Numbered from the stretch's first letter, positions 1 to 10,429 are shown. The stretch is 64,000 nucleotides of DNA from Shewanella marina JCM 15074 (GCF_000614975.1 NZ_BALM01000007.1:96263-160262), one strand, 5' to 3'. Numbers and translations are program-made. Notes: generated by a model from the sequence alone, not told the origin.

Positions 1-1118
1 GCGCGCAGGCCATTTTTAACCCAGATCATATTTTGTTCGTTCATTAATTTAATGCCTTGCTCGTTATCTGGTAAGCCAACTCGACCTGGGTTTAAACTAA
101 TCAATACTGGGATTTGTACGGCTTCACTGTAAAGCACATCAGGATCTGCGGTGGCGAGATTGACCGATGACACTTGGCCTATCAGTACGCCTCGATATTC
201 TACTGGCGCGCCCACATTTAAGCCTCTAATGGTGTCACTTACTAGTACCACATAATCCAAAGAGTGCTTATAACGGGCATTACTTGCACTTTGATAATCG
301 CTGAAAATATCAAAGTAATCACGCTCAGTTATTTTCTCTCCAAGAGGCATACCATCTGGAATATCGAATGTGATGCCATTGGTTAGCATGGTTTCTACGT
401 TGCCGGTTTTGACCGAAATACCCTCAGCAGTTAAATCTACCTTAAGGCCACTAGCATCCCAGAAACGGGTGTTTGACGTGACCAGCTCATGATAAGGCGC
501 TTTAATAAATGCATTGTAATAAACAATGCGTTCTTCAAGATTAAAATAGACATCTTCAATTTGGCCTACGGTTAATCCTTTATAAATGATGGGATCGCCT
601 TTGGAATAAGCAAACTCTTTATCGCTATTTAAGGTGATATGGAGTCCAGGAGTGCCAATAGGTGTGATGGGGGGGGAGGTGAGTGCGGTAAATTCGGTGA
701 GTTTATTTTCTGCAAAACCGGGCGCAAGCTCGATGTAGTCACCCGATATTAGGGTATCAAGTCCAGACACGCCTGAAAGTGAAATCTTAGGGGTGACAAT
801 CCAGAATTGGCTGTCCTCAACTAACATATTATCTGTATCTTTCGCCATTCTAGCGGTGATTGTAACACCATGACCATTTTTATTTAAGGTAATCGTTTTT
901 ACCTCGCCGATATTGACATGGCGTGATTTAATTTTAGTTTTACCCGCCTCCATGCCTTCTGCTGATTCAAAATGAAGGGTGATTAATGGTCCTTGATTGC
1001 TCCATTGGTAATAGACCATCCAAGCTCCAATGAGTAAAGCAATAATTGGCACAAACCAAATGGTTGAAATCGTTTTAGTTGGTTGAATGTCTGCATCAAC
1101 TTGTGGTTCAGTTTTCAT
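1..1118 (-). CDS. pqiB: PqiB-like MCE-domain protein, 3' part outside window
   Basis: Reading the minus strand from the ATG at 1118 gives a short cytoplasmic N-terminus, one membrane helix (about residues 17-36) and then repeated MCE/MlaD-type beta modules. Repeats of the kind KIKSRHVNIGEVK and YKGLTVGQIEDV and a third module with VEYRGVLIGQV are visible. PqiB-family proteins form periplasm-spanning tunnels that move lipid between inner and outer membranes. About 372 codons are inside the window; the gene runs off the left edge, so its C-terminus is not seen. It overlaps the end of pqiA by 11 bases, as expected for a co-transcribed pair. The assignment to the PqiB branch rather than the related YebT branch rests on the pqiA neighbour. 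Confidence 0.88.
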   Translation of the reverse strand, partial: MKTEPQVDADIQPTKTISTIWFVPIIALLIGAWMVYYQWSNQGPLITLHFESAEGMEAGKTKIKSRHVNIGEVKTITLNKNGHGVTITARMAKDTDNMLVEDSQFWIVTPKISLSGVSGLDTLISGDYIELAPGFAENKLTEFTALTSPPITPIGTPGLHITLNSDKEFAYSKGDPIIYKGLTVGQIEDVYFNLEERIVYYNAFIKAPYHELVTSNTRFWDASGLKVDLTAEGISVKTGNVETMLTNGITFDIPDGMPLGEKITERDYFDIFSDYQSASNARYKHSLDYVVLVSDTIRGLNVGAPVEYRGVLIGQVSSVNLATADPDVLYSEAVQIPVLISLNPGRVGLPDNEQGIKLMNEQNMIWVKNGLR

Positions 1119-2277
1119 AAACACTCTTATCGTTATAGATTAGTTTAGGTTCAAAACTCATGGCAGCTAACATGGTTACAACCACGACACCTGAGAACGC
1201 AAAGGTGGCTGAACCGGGCACAATACTCATGGTATTCCCCAGTTGTACTAAGCTCGCCAGAATAATGACGACGAAGATATCGATCATCGACCAACGCCCA
1301 ACAAATTCAGCTATTCGGTACATTTTGATGCGTTGTTTATCATATTTATTAGAACGTGTTTGGACACTGTAATTGAGCCAAATTAATACCAATATTTTGG
1401 CAATGGGTACCATGATACTGGCAACAAAAATAACCAGCGCAATAGGGTAAGATTTATGGTGCCAAAGTAGTAATACCCCCCCAATAATGGTGCTGGGATC
1501 ATTTTGCCCTAGTAGACGGGTATTCATGATGGGCAATACGTTGGCGGGGATATATAAAATGATCGATGTAATGATTAATGCCCATGTTCTTTGTATGGCG
1601 GCACTAGGATTAACTGGATGGTTTTGTTCGTGTTCAATTTGGTTCTGGGATGTTTTGGCTAACATTTGATAAAAGTGATGTTTATCAATATGCAAAATTG
1701 CACTGGTCATTGCTATTGAAAATAGAATAAAAGCATAGAAAGAGGGGCCTAGGGTGATTTCGGCTAGAGAGATGATTTTAATTAAACTGACTAATGTACC
1801 GACTAAAAATATCTCAGCCATATTCCAAGGGATTAGTGTAAACACTAATTGTAGTAATGTATGGCCTTGCCATGGGTGACGGTTATTTTTAAAACAATAT
1901 GATAAATAAATTAAGCTGAGTAATATCACTACTGGAATAACAAAAACGGTAATAATTTCTATGATGGCAAGTACGGTAAATCCGGTGGTAATTAATATGC
2001 TAACGCTATCTAGCATACTAATGCTATTGACTAGGCCACTGGATTGAAACGAAATAAAATTGAAGGAAACGGATGCGACTAAAAAAATTAATGCGGTAAT
2101 AGATAAAGCAATTATTCGAGTAAACGCATTATTGTATTTAGTGGCTAAGGTGAAGCCACAACGGGGACAGATTGCCTTTTGATTTTCGTTAAGATCGACC
2201 AATCTAATTGGCAAATCACACTCATGGCAGATTTGGCTACTTGATAATGGCTTTACTGTCGAGAGAGGCACTGTCAT
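1108..2277 (-). CDS. pqiA: PqiA-family integral membrane protein
   Basis: A 389-residue polytopic membrane protein with an N-terminal zinc-ribbon (C17, C20, C37, C40) followed by two blocks of three to four membrane helices, the usual PqiA plan. PqiA is thought to be the inner-membrane partner that feeds lipid to the PqiB tunnel. The second half begins without the second CxxC pair often seen in the family, so the central ribbon seems to be lost. No strong Shine-Dalgarno sequence is seen before the ATG at 2277; the start is chosen because the zinc ribbon follows directly. It is the first gene of the pqiAB pair. Confidence 0.88.
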   Translation of the reverse strand: MTVPLSTVKPLSSSQICHECDLPIRLVDLNENQKAICPRCGFTLATKYNNAFTRIIALSITALIFLVASVSFNFISFQSSGLVNSISMLDSVSILITTGFTVLAIIEIITVFVIPVVILLSLIYLSYCFKNNRHPWQGHTLLQLVFTLIPWNMAEIFLVGTLVSLIKIISLAEITLGPSFYAFILFSIAMTSAILHIDKHHFYQMLAKTSQNQIEHEQNHPVNPSAAIQRTWALIITSIILYIPANVLPIMNTRLLGQNDPSTIIGGVLLLWHHKSYPIALVIFVASIMVPIAKILVLIWLNYSVQTRSNKYDKQRIKMYRIAEFVGRWSMIDIFVVIILASLVQLGNTMSIVPGSATFAFSGVVVVTMLAAMSFEPKLIYNDKSVYEN

Positions 2278-2355
2278 CGTTTGGCGAATATTAGGTCTGC
2301 GTTAATAAATATTAGCAGTGGCATATTTTTCTTCTTATTTATCCATTTAATGGTT

Positions 2356-2396
2356 AAGCTCGCAATTTTTTAACCTTTAGTCAACATTGCGAGCTT
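2356..2396 (-). terminator. Hairpin between pqiA and the Rieske/ThDP gene
   Basis: Eleven-base arms (AAGCTCGCAAT and ATTGCGAGCTT) separated by about 19 bases lie just downstream of the minus-strand stop at 2403. There is no clean T-run on the minus-strand side, so termination is likely but not certain. Confidence 0.5.
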
Positions 2397-2402
2397 ATCT
2401 AT

Positions 2403-4351
2403 TTAAATTAAACCTACATCAGTAATGACTTCAACTAATGCTGGACCGTCATGGGCAAATATTGTTTGCAGTGCTGTATTTAATTGATCTGCTGAGGTGA
2501 CTTGTATGCCTAAAGCGCCACAACCGTTTGCGTACTCAGCAAAATTTGGATTAACCAAATCTGTTGCCCACACATCAAATTCACCTGCGCGTTGTTCTTT
2601 TGATATTTTACCTAGCTCACTATTATTAAGAATGATGGTTTTTATAGGCATCTTGTATTTAACCGCGGTAGTCAGCTCGGCTAGGTATTGACAAAAACCA
2701 CCATCACCGGCAACGGCAATAATGGGGCGTTGCTGGCCAACCGCTGCCCATGCGCCCATCGCGGCAGGAAAAGCGAAGCCAATTGAGCCTAAATAACCTG
2801 ACATTAAAAATGTCTGTTGTTTGCTTTCAAAGTATCGACCTAACGAATAAGCATTGTTACCCACATCAACACAAACGACGGCATTTTCAGGTGTTAATGC
2901 TGATAATGCATCAAATACCGCAATTGAACTCACGCCTTTATGTCTGTCTTCAAGTAGTCTTTTGGCTTTTTCTTTATGCCAAATAGCACGTCTTTGATTG
3001 ATCTCATTGGTACGATCTATTTTATTTTCATAAATCGTTACTTGTTCTCGTAGCAGTTTCATTGTGACCGATATTTCGCCCCAGACAGCCGCCTCTACTT
3101 TGTGGAATTTGCTGAGTGCCATAGGATCAAAATCAATTTGGATTGTTGGTTTTTTAGGGCTAATACCACTGTGATTAGAGAAGGATGCACCAATCACTAG
3201 CAGTAAATCTGACTCATTCATAAACCAAGATGCGATAGGTGTACCGCTACGACCTAAAACACCACAACCCAAAGGGTGGTTATCTGATATTTGGCCTTTT
3301 GCTTTGAATGTGGTCATTACCGGGCAATTGAGTTTTTCGGCAAAATCAATAATCGCATCCATATGAAATCTTGCGCCATGACCCACAATAATTGTTGGCC
3401 GAGAAGCGTTGTTAAGCATTTTTACTGCTTTAGCGATGCTCTCTAACGGCGGCGATATTGTCATCGCCGTGATGCGGTCAATTGGATCTTGCGCTCGCTC
3501 ATTATTATCAACAGTCAGTTCTTGAACTTCATCAGGGAAGGTTAAATGGCTCACATCGCGTTTAATGATGGCTGTTTTAATCGCTAAACTCATCAGTTCG
3601 CTATGTTTACTTTTATGTTCAACTCTATGATTGAATTCAGCAACCGCATTAAAAGCATTAACTAAATCAACTTCTTGGAAATTACCGGTACCAACGACTT
3701 GAGTTGCTACTTGTCCCGTTAACGCTAGAATAGGGGCTCTATCGACTTTTGCATCCCATAAGCCAGTGAACATATTGGTCGAGCCTGGCCCGGCAATGGC
3801 AAAACATGCTGCAGGTTTACCAGTTAACTTGCCGTAGGCAGAAGCCGCAAATGCTGCCGCGCTTCATGGCGTATTCCAATAAATTGTAAATGCCCTTGTT
3901 GCTCTTGTCGTCTAAGTGCATCAGCCATACCTAAATTGGAATGACCAACCATACCAAATACGCGATTAACCCCCCAGTTAACCATGGTTTCAACCATGAC
4001 ATCTGAGATAGTGGTTTGATGTTCATCTTCCTCTTCAATGGCGACAAAAAGAGCATTATCTTCTTGTTTTATTTCATATGTTTTTAAGCCATCGCCAAAA
4101 CCACTAGGGGACTTTCCAGAACAAGGATGAAAATCCCAGCCATGCCATGGACAGCGTAATAGGCCGTTTTCAATGGAGCCTTCGCCCATGGGGCCACCTT
4201 GATGAGGACAGCGATTATCTAATGCCGCGTATTTTCCTTCAAAATGACTTAAGCAGATAACTTGATGTCCTGCGTTGACGGACATGACTCGGCCTTCAAG
4301 TAATTCGTTTTTATTTTCTAATACTTTGTACCAGACTTTTTTTGTCGCCAT
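2403..4351 (-). pseudogene. Rieske [2Fe-2S] domain fused to ThDP-dependent enzyme, frameshifted
   Basis: The first segment (ATG 4351, good AAGGAT ribosome site) has a Rieske ferredoxin domain with C48, H50, C67 and H70 (CPHQGG and CPWHGWDF). After about residue 110 it enters a thiamine-diphosphate PYR domain ending at RHEA. The reading then continues in another frame, starting AAAFAASAYGKL and GPGSTN, through the central domain to the ThDP-binding GDGGFCQYL motif. The break near 3859 fits a duplicated CG dinucleotide: GCGCGG where GCGG would keep the frame. Together the parts make one protein of about 645 residues resembling pyruvate oxidase/acetolactate synthase-type enzymes with an N-terminal electron-transfer domain. 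The substrate is unknown. Because other core genes here carry similar single-site indels, this may be an intact gene with a sequence error. Confidence 0.75.
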
Positions 4352-4454
4352 AGTTCATCCTTTTTATAGTGTTAAGTGATGTTAAATGGCAAAGATACAA
4401 ACTTAACTCTTTTCCAATACAGCTCGTCACGCAAGTAAGTTAAGGGGGTAAATA

Positions 4455-5438
4455 TTATTCAAATTTGTTTCGGTCATGGGGATGATTAAAATCGAGTAAC
4501 GGCCCCAAAGGGATTATTCTTGTTGGATTAATGGTTTCGTGAGATTGATAGTAGTGGGCTTTGATATAATCGATATCGACAGTTTTTGCGATATTAGGCC
4601 ACTGGTATAGTTCTCTAATATAATTTGAAAGTGCAGGGTAATCAGCAATACGTTTAATATTACATTTAAAATGGCCAACGTAAACCGCATCAAAGCGTAT
4701 TAAGGTTGTAAATAGTCGCCAATCAGCCTCTGTTATTTGTGAGCCTGTTAAATAACGTTGCTGAGTTAATAATTTTTCTAGTTCCTCTAAATAATCAAAT
4801 AACTCAGTCACAGCTTTAGAGTAAGCCGTTTGTGTCGTTGCAAAACCTGCTCTATAAACACCATTATTAACATTGTGATAGACAAGTTCATTGATAGCGT
4901 CGATGTTCTCTCGAAGAGACTCAGGATAGTAATCACCTATTTTTGCGCCTAAATCATCAAAAGCACTATTAAACATACGAATAATATCAGCGGATTCGTT
5001 GCTGACGATGGTGTTGAGTTTTTTATCCCATAACACAGGTACTGTGACTCTACCTGTATAATCAGGCATGGCTAATGTATAGAGCTGATGAACATTTTGA
5101 GTATGGTTAACGGTATCGGCGATAACACCTTTACCATCAGCGAAATTCCAACCATCTTCGCCCATAAATGAGTTAACAATTGAGATAGGAATATGCTGCT
5201 CTAATCCCTTTAAGGCTCTAAATATGAGGGTGCGATGTGCCCATGGGCAAGCTAATGAAATATATAAATGGTAACGATTAGATTCAGCTTTAAAGCCTGC
5301 AACACCCGTTGGGCCGGCACTGCCATCTTTGGATATCCAATTGCGAAAGTGTGATGCTTTACGTACAAATTTGCCATTATTTGATTTGGTATCATACCAA
5401 TCAGTTTGCCATTGACCATCAACTAATAAACCCATCAT
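4455..5438 (-). CDS. yqjG: Glutathionyl-hydroquinone reductase (YqjG/Xi-class GST)
   Basis: 327 residues, the normal length for this family. The signature CPWAHRT (catalytic C64) follows the conserved NRYHLYISLA stretch, and the C-terminal helical GST domain is complete. These enzymes use glutathione to reduce glutathionyl-hydroquinones, acting in the cytoplasm. The start at 5438 has an AAGGAATGG site; a second ATG follows immediately and cannot be excluded. It is transcribed in the same direction as the Rieske/ThDP gene with a 100-base gap. Confidence 0.92.
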   Translation of the reverse strand: MMGLLVDGQWQTDWYDTKSNNGKFVRKASHFRNWISKDGSAGPTGVAGFKAESNRYHLYISLACPWAHRTLIFRALKGLEQHIPISIVNSFMGEDGWNFADGKGVIADTVNHTQNVHQLYTLAMPDYTGRVTVPVLWDKKLNTIVSNESADIIRMFNSAFDDLGAKIGDYYPESLRENIDAINELVYHNVNNGVYRAGFATTQTAYSKAVTELFDYLEELEKLLTQQRYLTGSQITEADWRLFTTLIRFDAVYVGHFKCNIKRIADYPALSNYIRELYQWPNIAKTVDIDYIKAHYYQSHETINPTRIIPLGPLLDFNHPHDRNKFE

Positions 5439-5575
5439 TCCATTCCTTATTTAACAATACATAGAACAGCATATTGGTTATTAAGTCAGGGATAAACACA
5501 GATTTATTTAAATAATAGTTCTCAAAAGTAGAACAATAAAATTAAACAAGTGGAGGTAAAGTCATGCTGTACTCT

Positions 5576-5730
5576 CAGTCAGTGCAACTCTTTAATGACA
5601 TAAAGAGGTTACATAACCAATTATTAGAGGATATGCCAACAAGGTTTGATAAGAAGACACGACAGGTGTTACTTAGTAGGAGGATACAGTGCAGCTCAAA
5701 GCTAGGATAGTACATAGAACGGTATTGTGT
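5576..5730 (+). repeat. Direct repeat copy 1 (degenerate small gene)
   Basis: A roughly 155-bp block closely matches 7966-8120 in the same orientation. Here it is preceded by GGAGG and an ATG at 5564 that opens a 48-codon frame (QSVQLFNDIKRLHNQLL, then DMPTRFDKKTRQ) ending at 5710. The other copy keeps a longer downstream frame (LLGQEDAVLLKARIVHRTVM), so both copies look like relics of one small gene with different indels. The family is not recognised. Confidence 0.65.
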
Positions 5731-6298
5731 GATGAATTGACTAATAGGTTCTATAAATGATGGATGGGAAGAATGGGTGCCGAAGCGCCTAATCCCGTAA
5801 TTGTGCAAGCGATGTCTTGCAACGTAAATGTCTTCTCCGCTTTCGTATCAGGCATTTAGCACATACTATCCCACTAGTACTCGCTCTCTCAGTGTTCGCT
5901 TTTATTGGGACACAATTACTAGGCCACGAGAGTTGTCGCATAGAAGATTTGATAATTCAAACCGTTCTAAGAATAGTTAAGTTTGTTTCTAGAAAAGCTT
6001 GATTGTAGTTTAATTATAATAGGTGAAGTTAATTTAGCTTTATATTAAATTACTAAATAATACTGCTTGTGTCTGTACAGTTTTTATTTGAAATTGTGAT
6101 ATGCAACAAGTAAAAATAAAATAATAATATTTATAAATGGCTAAATTTAAATATTTTTCGATAAACTATATTTATTAAATGGAATGCAATTGTTGAAATT
6201 CTAGTTATATTCATTTCTCGTGATATTAAATTAGCGTTAAAAAGTATTTTTGAGAATAAGTTAAATGGTTTAGCTTATTCCAATGAGTATTTAAGGTA
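5731..6298. other. Non-coding, AT-rich stretch before the lipoprotein gene
   Basis: No convincing gene is seen. A 61-codon open frame at 5817-6002 has no ribosome site and no recognisable protein features. The 6000-6298 part is strongly AT-rich and probably holds the promoter of the following gene. Confidence 0.4.
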
Positions 6299-7715
6299 AT
6301 GAAAAAATCAATATTAGCTTTAGTGCTGTCAAGTCTGTTATTTGGTTGTGGTGGTAGTGATGGTGAAAGTTCTTCTCCTGAAGTGGACCCTGAGCTTCCT
6401 CCTGTAGTGGATCCTGAGATTCCCCCTGTGGTTGATCCTTTACCTCCTGTAACAGGTAAATTAGTTCTAAAAAATCTAAACATTGAAAACTAACAAAGCT
6501 ATTGCGTCATTCACTAATAGTGGTGATTCTAAATACTATGGGTTATCTAAAGTAACTGTAGGTATCTCTGATGATTCTAGCGTTGAGGTTGTCGCTCCGC
6601 AGTATGACCTAGTTACTTTCGATGGCGTAGATTCATTAGAGTGTGGTAGCGTTCCGGAGTTTAACATCATACGTATGGATGATATGGGTGATAATTGGAC
6701 CCTTCTTTATGTTCAAGTTCCATTTAGTATCACTGATTGTGAGGTAGATGAGTATGAGTTTAGGTATTTTATTTCTCATCCAACTCTTGGCGTTTTCGAG
6801 TACCCTAAAGGCTATGCGCCTACTTACAGTTATCCACACTATGAAACTGGAGAAAATGGGTTAATTATTATGAAGCCCAGAACTGCTAGAAATGATAGAG
6901 ATAATCCTTTTATTGTATCTGACAGTACCTCAGAGGGAAGAGGGATTTATCAAATAACTTTACCTAAGGAAGGTGGGGAGGTTCCTAAGTTGAAGTTAGT
7001 AGTTCCGAATCTTAATAATAACACTTATTTTGTTGCAACATTTGGTCTGGAGAATTCATTTACAGCGATTAAAGATGGATATATTTACTTCCTAGCATCA
7101 CAAGGTGTTCTCCAAAAAATTGCCATTGACACAGGTAGGATTATTGATACTTGGCAACACGAGTATGTAAATGCGCCATTCTACTTTAAAGGTTTGATGT
7201 ATGTTGGAATTGGTGGAGATAACGTGGTGGAACTGCTTGCTGACGGAAAGTTTGGTGTGCAACTACAATTACCTACGTATTCAAATTCTTATTACACAAG
7301 TCACATAATAGATGATAGATATATTATTGGTGATAGATGTGCTGTGAGTGATATGGATACGAACACAGGTATACACCTCAATTATGGTGGTGATGGTAAC
7401 GGTGAGGTTCGAGTTGAAAATAATGTTGTGTACTGCGTTGGTTTAAGCTCAGATTATACATCGCCAACTAAATCAATGGGGGCTGTATCTATGAAACTTG
7501 GAGATGTTAAACCTCTGCAAGAGGTTTCTTTACCTAACACTAACCTAGTTAAAGAGTCTATTCGTCTTAGAATGCCATTTATTAACTATGAATCAACAGA
7601 GAATAGTGTTTTTGAAACTGATACTGTTAGCGTTAATATGATAACTGGCGAAAAATTTATTGAGACTTACTATTATGATGGTGAGAAAGTTCAGGATTTT
7701 ATACCTATAAATTAG
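6299..7715 (+). pseudogene. Secreted lipoprotein with proline/aspartate-rich linker, apparent frameshift
   Basis: The first 64 codons encode a lipoprotein signal (LVLSSLLFGCGG, lipobox cysteine at 17) and a repetitive low-complexity linker built from PPVVDPE-type units. Reading then moves to the next frame at an AAAA run (6486-6489); dropping one A joins LKNLNIE to TNKAIASFTNSGDS. The remaining ~400 residues look like a beta-rich, possibly propeller-like secreted domain (repeated Gly/Tyr/Ile strands) of unknown function. The gene ends in a strong terminator and lies alone between the two direct repeats, so it was probably acquired as a unit. The frameshift may be a sequencing indel. Confidence 0.6.
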
Positions 7716-7722
7716 AAAATAT

Positions 7723-7749
7723 AAGCGCTTAGATTTTCTAGGCGCTTTT
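7723..7749 (+). terminator. Rho-independent terminator of the lipoprotein gene
   Basis: AAGCGCTTAGA / TCTAGGCGCTT arms with a TTTT tail, seven bases after the stop codon. Confidence 0.75.
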
Positions 7750-7965
7750 CATTTCATGTGGATAGATACTCTTCCCGTTTTTAACACTAATTAAAAATAG
7801 AAATTAGGTAGCCATTAGTGGTGGCCTACCGCCATAAGCTTTATAGGTCTTTCATAATTGTAAAACCAATACTGTAGCGACTCTCTGCATACTTAAGTTA
7901 TTTATTCTATATCAATATAAGGCAGATTATATGGATAATTAAAAGGGGGGCGTAAATAAATTCTG

Positions 7966-8120
7966 CAGTCAGTGCAAATCTTTAATGACATAAAGATTTG
8001 CATAACCAATTATTAGAAGATATGCCAACAAGGTTTGATAAAAAGACACGACAGATGTTACTTGGTCAGGAAGATGCAGTGCTACTCAAAGCTAGGATAG
8101 TGCATAGAACGGTAATGTGT
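7966..8120 (+). repeat. Direct repeat copy 2
   Basis: Second copy of the 155-bp block at 5576-5730, same orientation. The intervening 2.2 kb holds only the lipoprotein gene. This copy lacks the ATG and ribosome site of copy 1 and has one base fewer near 7997, but keeps an open frame in its second half up to about 8160. The rest of the 7750-8178 gap has no supported gene. Confidence 0.65.
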
Positions 8121-8178
8121 AATTCTCATTATATGTGGTCGATATATGTGCTCACAAAGTGAATGAGGATGTGACTTT

Positions 8179-8418
8179 CTAATGGGTCATCAATTTCAGC
8201 CAAATTCCTTTTTGAATGTCGAAATAGAGCTTTTGGTACTCTTCATAAAAGTCCAATTCGTCCGAATCTTTTTCAGTTTGTAGTTGTTCGACGAGATTAG
8301 AAAGTACTGTTAGAGCGTTATTTAACTTCCTTTTCTTCTGCGTCAAAATTTGGCCGCTTTCGTCCCAAATCATTTCTTCGTTATCTAGCTTTTGAGTTGT
8401 AGGTTTTAGCTTGTTCAT
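8179..8418 (-). CDS. Small hypothetical protein, charged
   Basis: A 79-residue, highly charged protein with heptad-like Leu/Asn spacing in its middle (NNALTVLSNLVEQLQ), suggesting a helical or coiled-coil fold. No family is recognised. There is no clear ribosome site before the ATG at 8418, so expression is not certain. It is isolated on the minus strand between the repeat block and the phosphatase gene. Confidence 0.45.
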   Translation of the reverse strand: MNKLKPTTQKLDNEEMIWDESGQILTQKKRKLNNALTVLSNLVEQLQTEKDSDELDFYEEYQKLYFDIQKGIWLKLMTH

Positions 8419-8630
8419 TGTTTACACCATTTTATTAAGTAAATGGGAGTCAATTGACTCCGTTATTTGTAACAATGAATAGGTAGTTTCAAGGATGGTA
8501 AACTATGTAGTTTTAGGGCAAAATTCCCCAAGGATTCCCCAACGCTGCTTTTAATTATCTGATTTTAGGAGTCTTTATTTTTCGCTATTTGGCCTATTTT
8601 TTATACAGCATAGTGGGTTAAGGTATTGAT

Positions 8631-9098
8631 ATGAAAAAAATTTCATCTGTTCTATTTGTGTGTATGGGTAACATATGCCGTTCTCCTACTGCAGAAGCTG
8701 TATTTCGCCGTGCAGCTAAAGATGCTGGTTTAACCATTGAAGTCGATTCAGCAGGTACTATTGGGCATCATCAAGGAGAGCTACCTGATCGTCGCAGCCG
8801 CGCTGCGGGTGAAGCGAGAGGTATTGATTTTACGGGCATTCGTTCACGAAAAGTAGTCGATAATGATTTTGTACACTTTGATCTCATCCTTGCTGCTGAT
8901 AATCAAAACTTAAATGATTTACGTGAACGCTGCCCACAACAATACCAATATAAACTAAAACTAATTTTGGATTTTACTGACACTCCAGGTCGAGAAGTAC
9001 CTGATCCTTATTACGGTGGTGGGCAAGGTTTTGAGCTGGTATTGGATATGCTAGAGGATGCAAGTCGAGGTTTAATTGACAGTATTGCAGAAACTTAA
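8631..9098 (+). CDS. Low-molecular-weight protein-tyrosine phosphatase
   Basis: 155 residues, typical family size. The P-loop CMGNICRS gives nucleophile C11 and R17, and the general acid is D125 in VPDPYYGG. The enzyme hydrolyses phosphotyrosine through a cysteinyl-phosphate intermediate in the cytosol. No exopolysaccharide export or tyrosine kinase genes lie next to it, so this is a stand-alone copy rather than a Wzb of a capsule operon. Confidence 0.93.
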   Translation: MKKISSVLFVCMGNICRSPTAEAVFRRAAKDAGLTIEVDSAGTIGHHQGELPDRRSRAAGEARGIDFTGIRSRKVVDNDFVHFDLILAADNQNLNDLRERCPQQYQYKLKLILDFTDTPGREVPDPYYGGGQGFELVLDMLEDASRGLIDSIAET

Positions 9099-9201
9099 AA
9101 TGTTACCTATTTAACATTTTGGTAATAATTGTTTTGCTGAAAACCTATTTTATCCATTATGCTGATACACATACAATGATTGAGAGCGAGTGGAGTCGTT
9201 T

Positions 9202-9450
9202 ATGTGTATTGTAACTTATGCTAAACAGCATGCTGCTCAGCAAGCGCAGCAACATGATTTAACCCTAAACTGGATACGAACTTCAGTCTGGTTTTTGTGT
9301 GTCATTATTGCTGGCGCACTATTCTTTAGTCAATTAGTGCCACTATTTGTTGTGACGTTAGTATTGCTTCTCGGGATTTTTGGCTTACTTTGGGAAGTTG
9401 ATCGTGCAGAGAAATTACAATTGCAAAAAATGAAAAACTCGAGTTACTAA
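9202..9450 (+). CDS. Small two-helix inner-membrane protein
   Basis: 82 residues from the ATG at 9202, chosen because GGAG lies at the right spacing; an upstream GTG at 9190 has no ribosome site. Two hydrophobic helices (about VWFLCVIIAGALFF and LFVVTLVLLLGIFGLL) are joined by a short turn, with a basic C-terminal tail. No family function is recognised. The stop codon lies inside the terminator hairpin. Confidence 0.65.
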   Translation: MCIVTYAKQHAAQQAQQHDLTLNWIRTSVWFLCVIIAGALFFSQLVPLFVVTLVLLLGIFGLLWEVDRAEKLQLQKMKNSSY

Positions 9451-9461
9451 CCCGAGTTTTT
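9434..9461 (+). terminator. Terminator overlapping the end of the small membrane protein gene
   Basis: AAAACTCG / CGAGTTTT arms followed by T residues; the structure also serves the convergent ylqF gene on the other strand. Confidence 0.7.
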
Positions 9462-9487
9462 GTTGTTCTAGTCTACGACTATTGATA

Positions 9488-10429
9488 CTAGCTGTTATGG
9501 CGCTTGCCTGAGCGTTTTAGTTTTTCGGCTTCTCGTTTAGCTTCTTCTTTAGCTTCTTTTTCAGCAAGAATACGCGCAACCTCGGCTTTCTCTTTTTCTG
9601 CCATTGCTGGTGTCTCTAAGCTAAGTAAACCAATTTTACCTGAACGGAATTCATGCAATAACAGCTCTGAAGCTTTATGAAGGTCAATACGTCCACCTGG
9701 GCGTAGCGCGCCGCGTTTACGACCAATTTCTTCCAACAATTCAATATCTGTATGGGGTAACTGATCTAACTTATAGCGTTCACATATTGCGTCTGGATAA
9801 GCTTCTAGAAAATATTCAGCAGCAAACATTGCCACATCTTCATATTCCATTGCTGTATCTTTAATTGCACCTGTAACCGCAAGGCGATAGCTACTGGCTT
9901 CATTATCGACTTTTGGCCATAAGATGCCGGGAGTATCTGATAAAACGATGCCATTTTTTAAGTTAATGCGTTGCTGGGTCTTAGTTACTGCTGGCTCATT
10001 ACCTGTTTTAGCAATCATGCGACCTGCTAAGGTATTGATAATGGTTGATTTACCAACGTTAGGAATCCCCATAATCATGGTACGAATATCTTTATCAATA
10101 CGATCACGATTTGAAGCGATCTTGCGGCACAACTCAGGAATTTTTTTTACTTGAGCAGGGATTAAGGTGGTAATAGCCATTGCTTTTACACCTTGCTCTT
10201 GCTCAAGATAATCAATCCATTGTTGGGTAATTTCTGGATCAGCCAAATCCGCTTTGTTAAGCACTTTAATACAGGGTTTGTCACCACGTAGGCTGGCAAC
10301 CATAGGATTTTCGCTGCTAAAGGGAATACGCGCGTCGAGCACTTCAATAACAAGATCGACTTGAGGCATCACCTCTGCGATCTCTTTACGCGCTTTATGC
10401 ATGTGTCCGGGAAACCATTGAATTGCCAT
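9488..10429 (-). CDS. ylqF: Ribosome biogenesis GTPase YlqF (RbgA family)
   Basis: 313 residues with the circularly permuted GTPase order typical of YlqF: G4 NKAD at 58-61 comes before G1 GIPNVGKST at 121-129 and G3 DTPG at 165-168. The N-terminal IQWFPGHM motif is diagnostic of the family. These GTPases act in late assembly of the large ribosomal subunit. The C-terminus is a long, lysine/glutamate-rich helix. It is convergent with the preceding gene. Confidence 0.94.
   Translation of the reverse strand: MAIQWFPGHMHKARKEIAEVMPQVDLVIEVLDARIPFSSENPMVASLRGDKPCIKVLNKADLADPEITQQWIDYLEQEQGVKAMAITTLIPAQVKKIPELCRKIASNRDRIDKDIRTMIMGIPNVGKSTIINTLAGRMIAKTGNEPAVTKTQQRINLKNGIVLSDTPGILWPKVDNEASSYRLAVTGAIKDTAMEYEDVAMFAAEYFLEAYPDAICERYKLDQLPHTDIELLEEIGRKRGALRPGGRIDLHKASELLLHEFRSGKIGLLSLETPAMAEKEKAEVARILAEKEAKEEAKREAEKLKRSGKRHNS

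Noticed and set aside
5817..6002. 61-codon open frame after direct repeat copy 1
   Set aside because: No ribosome site and no protein-like pattern beyond one hydrophobic stretch.
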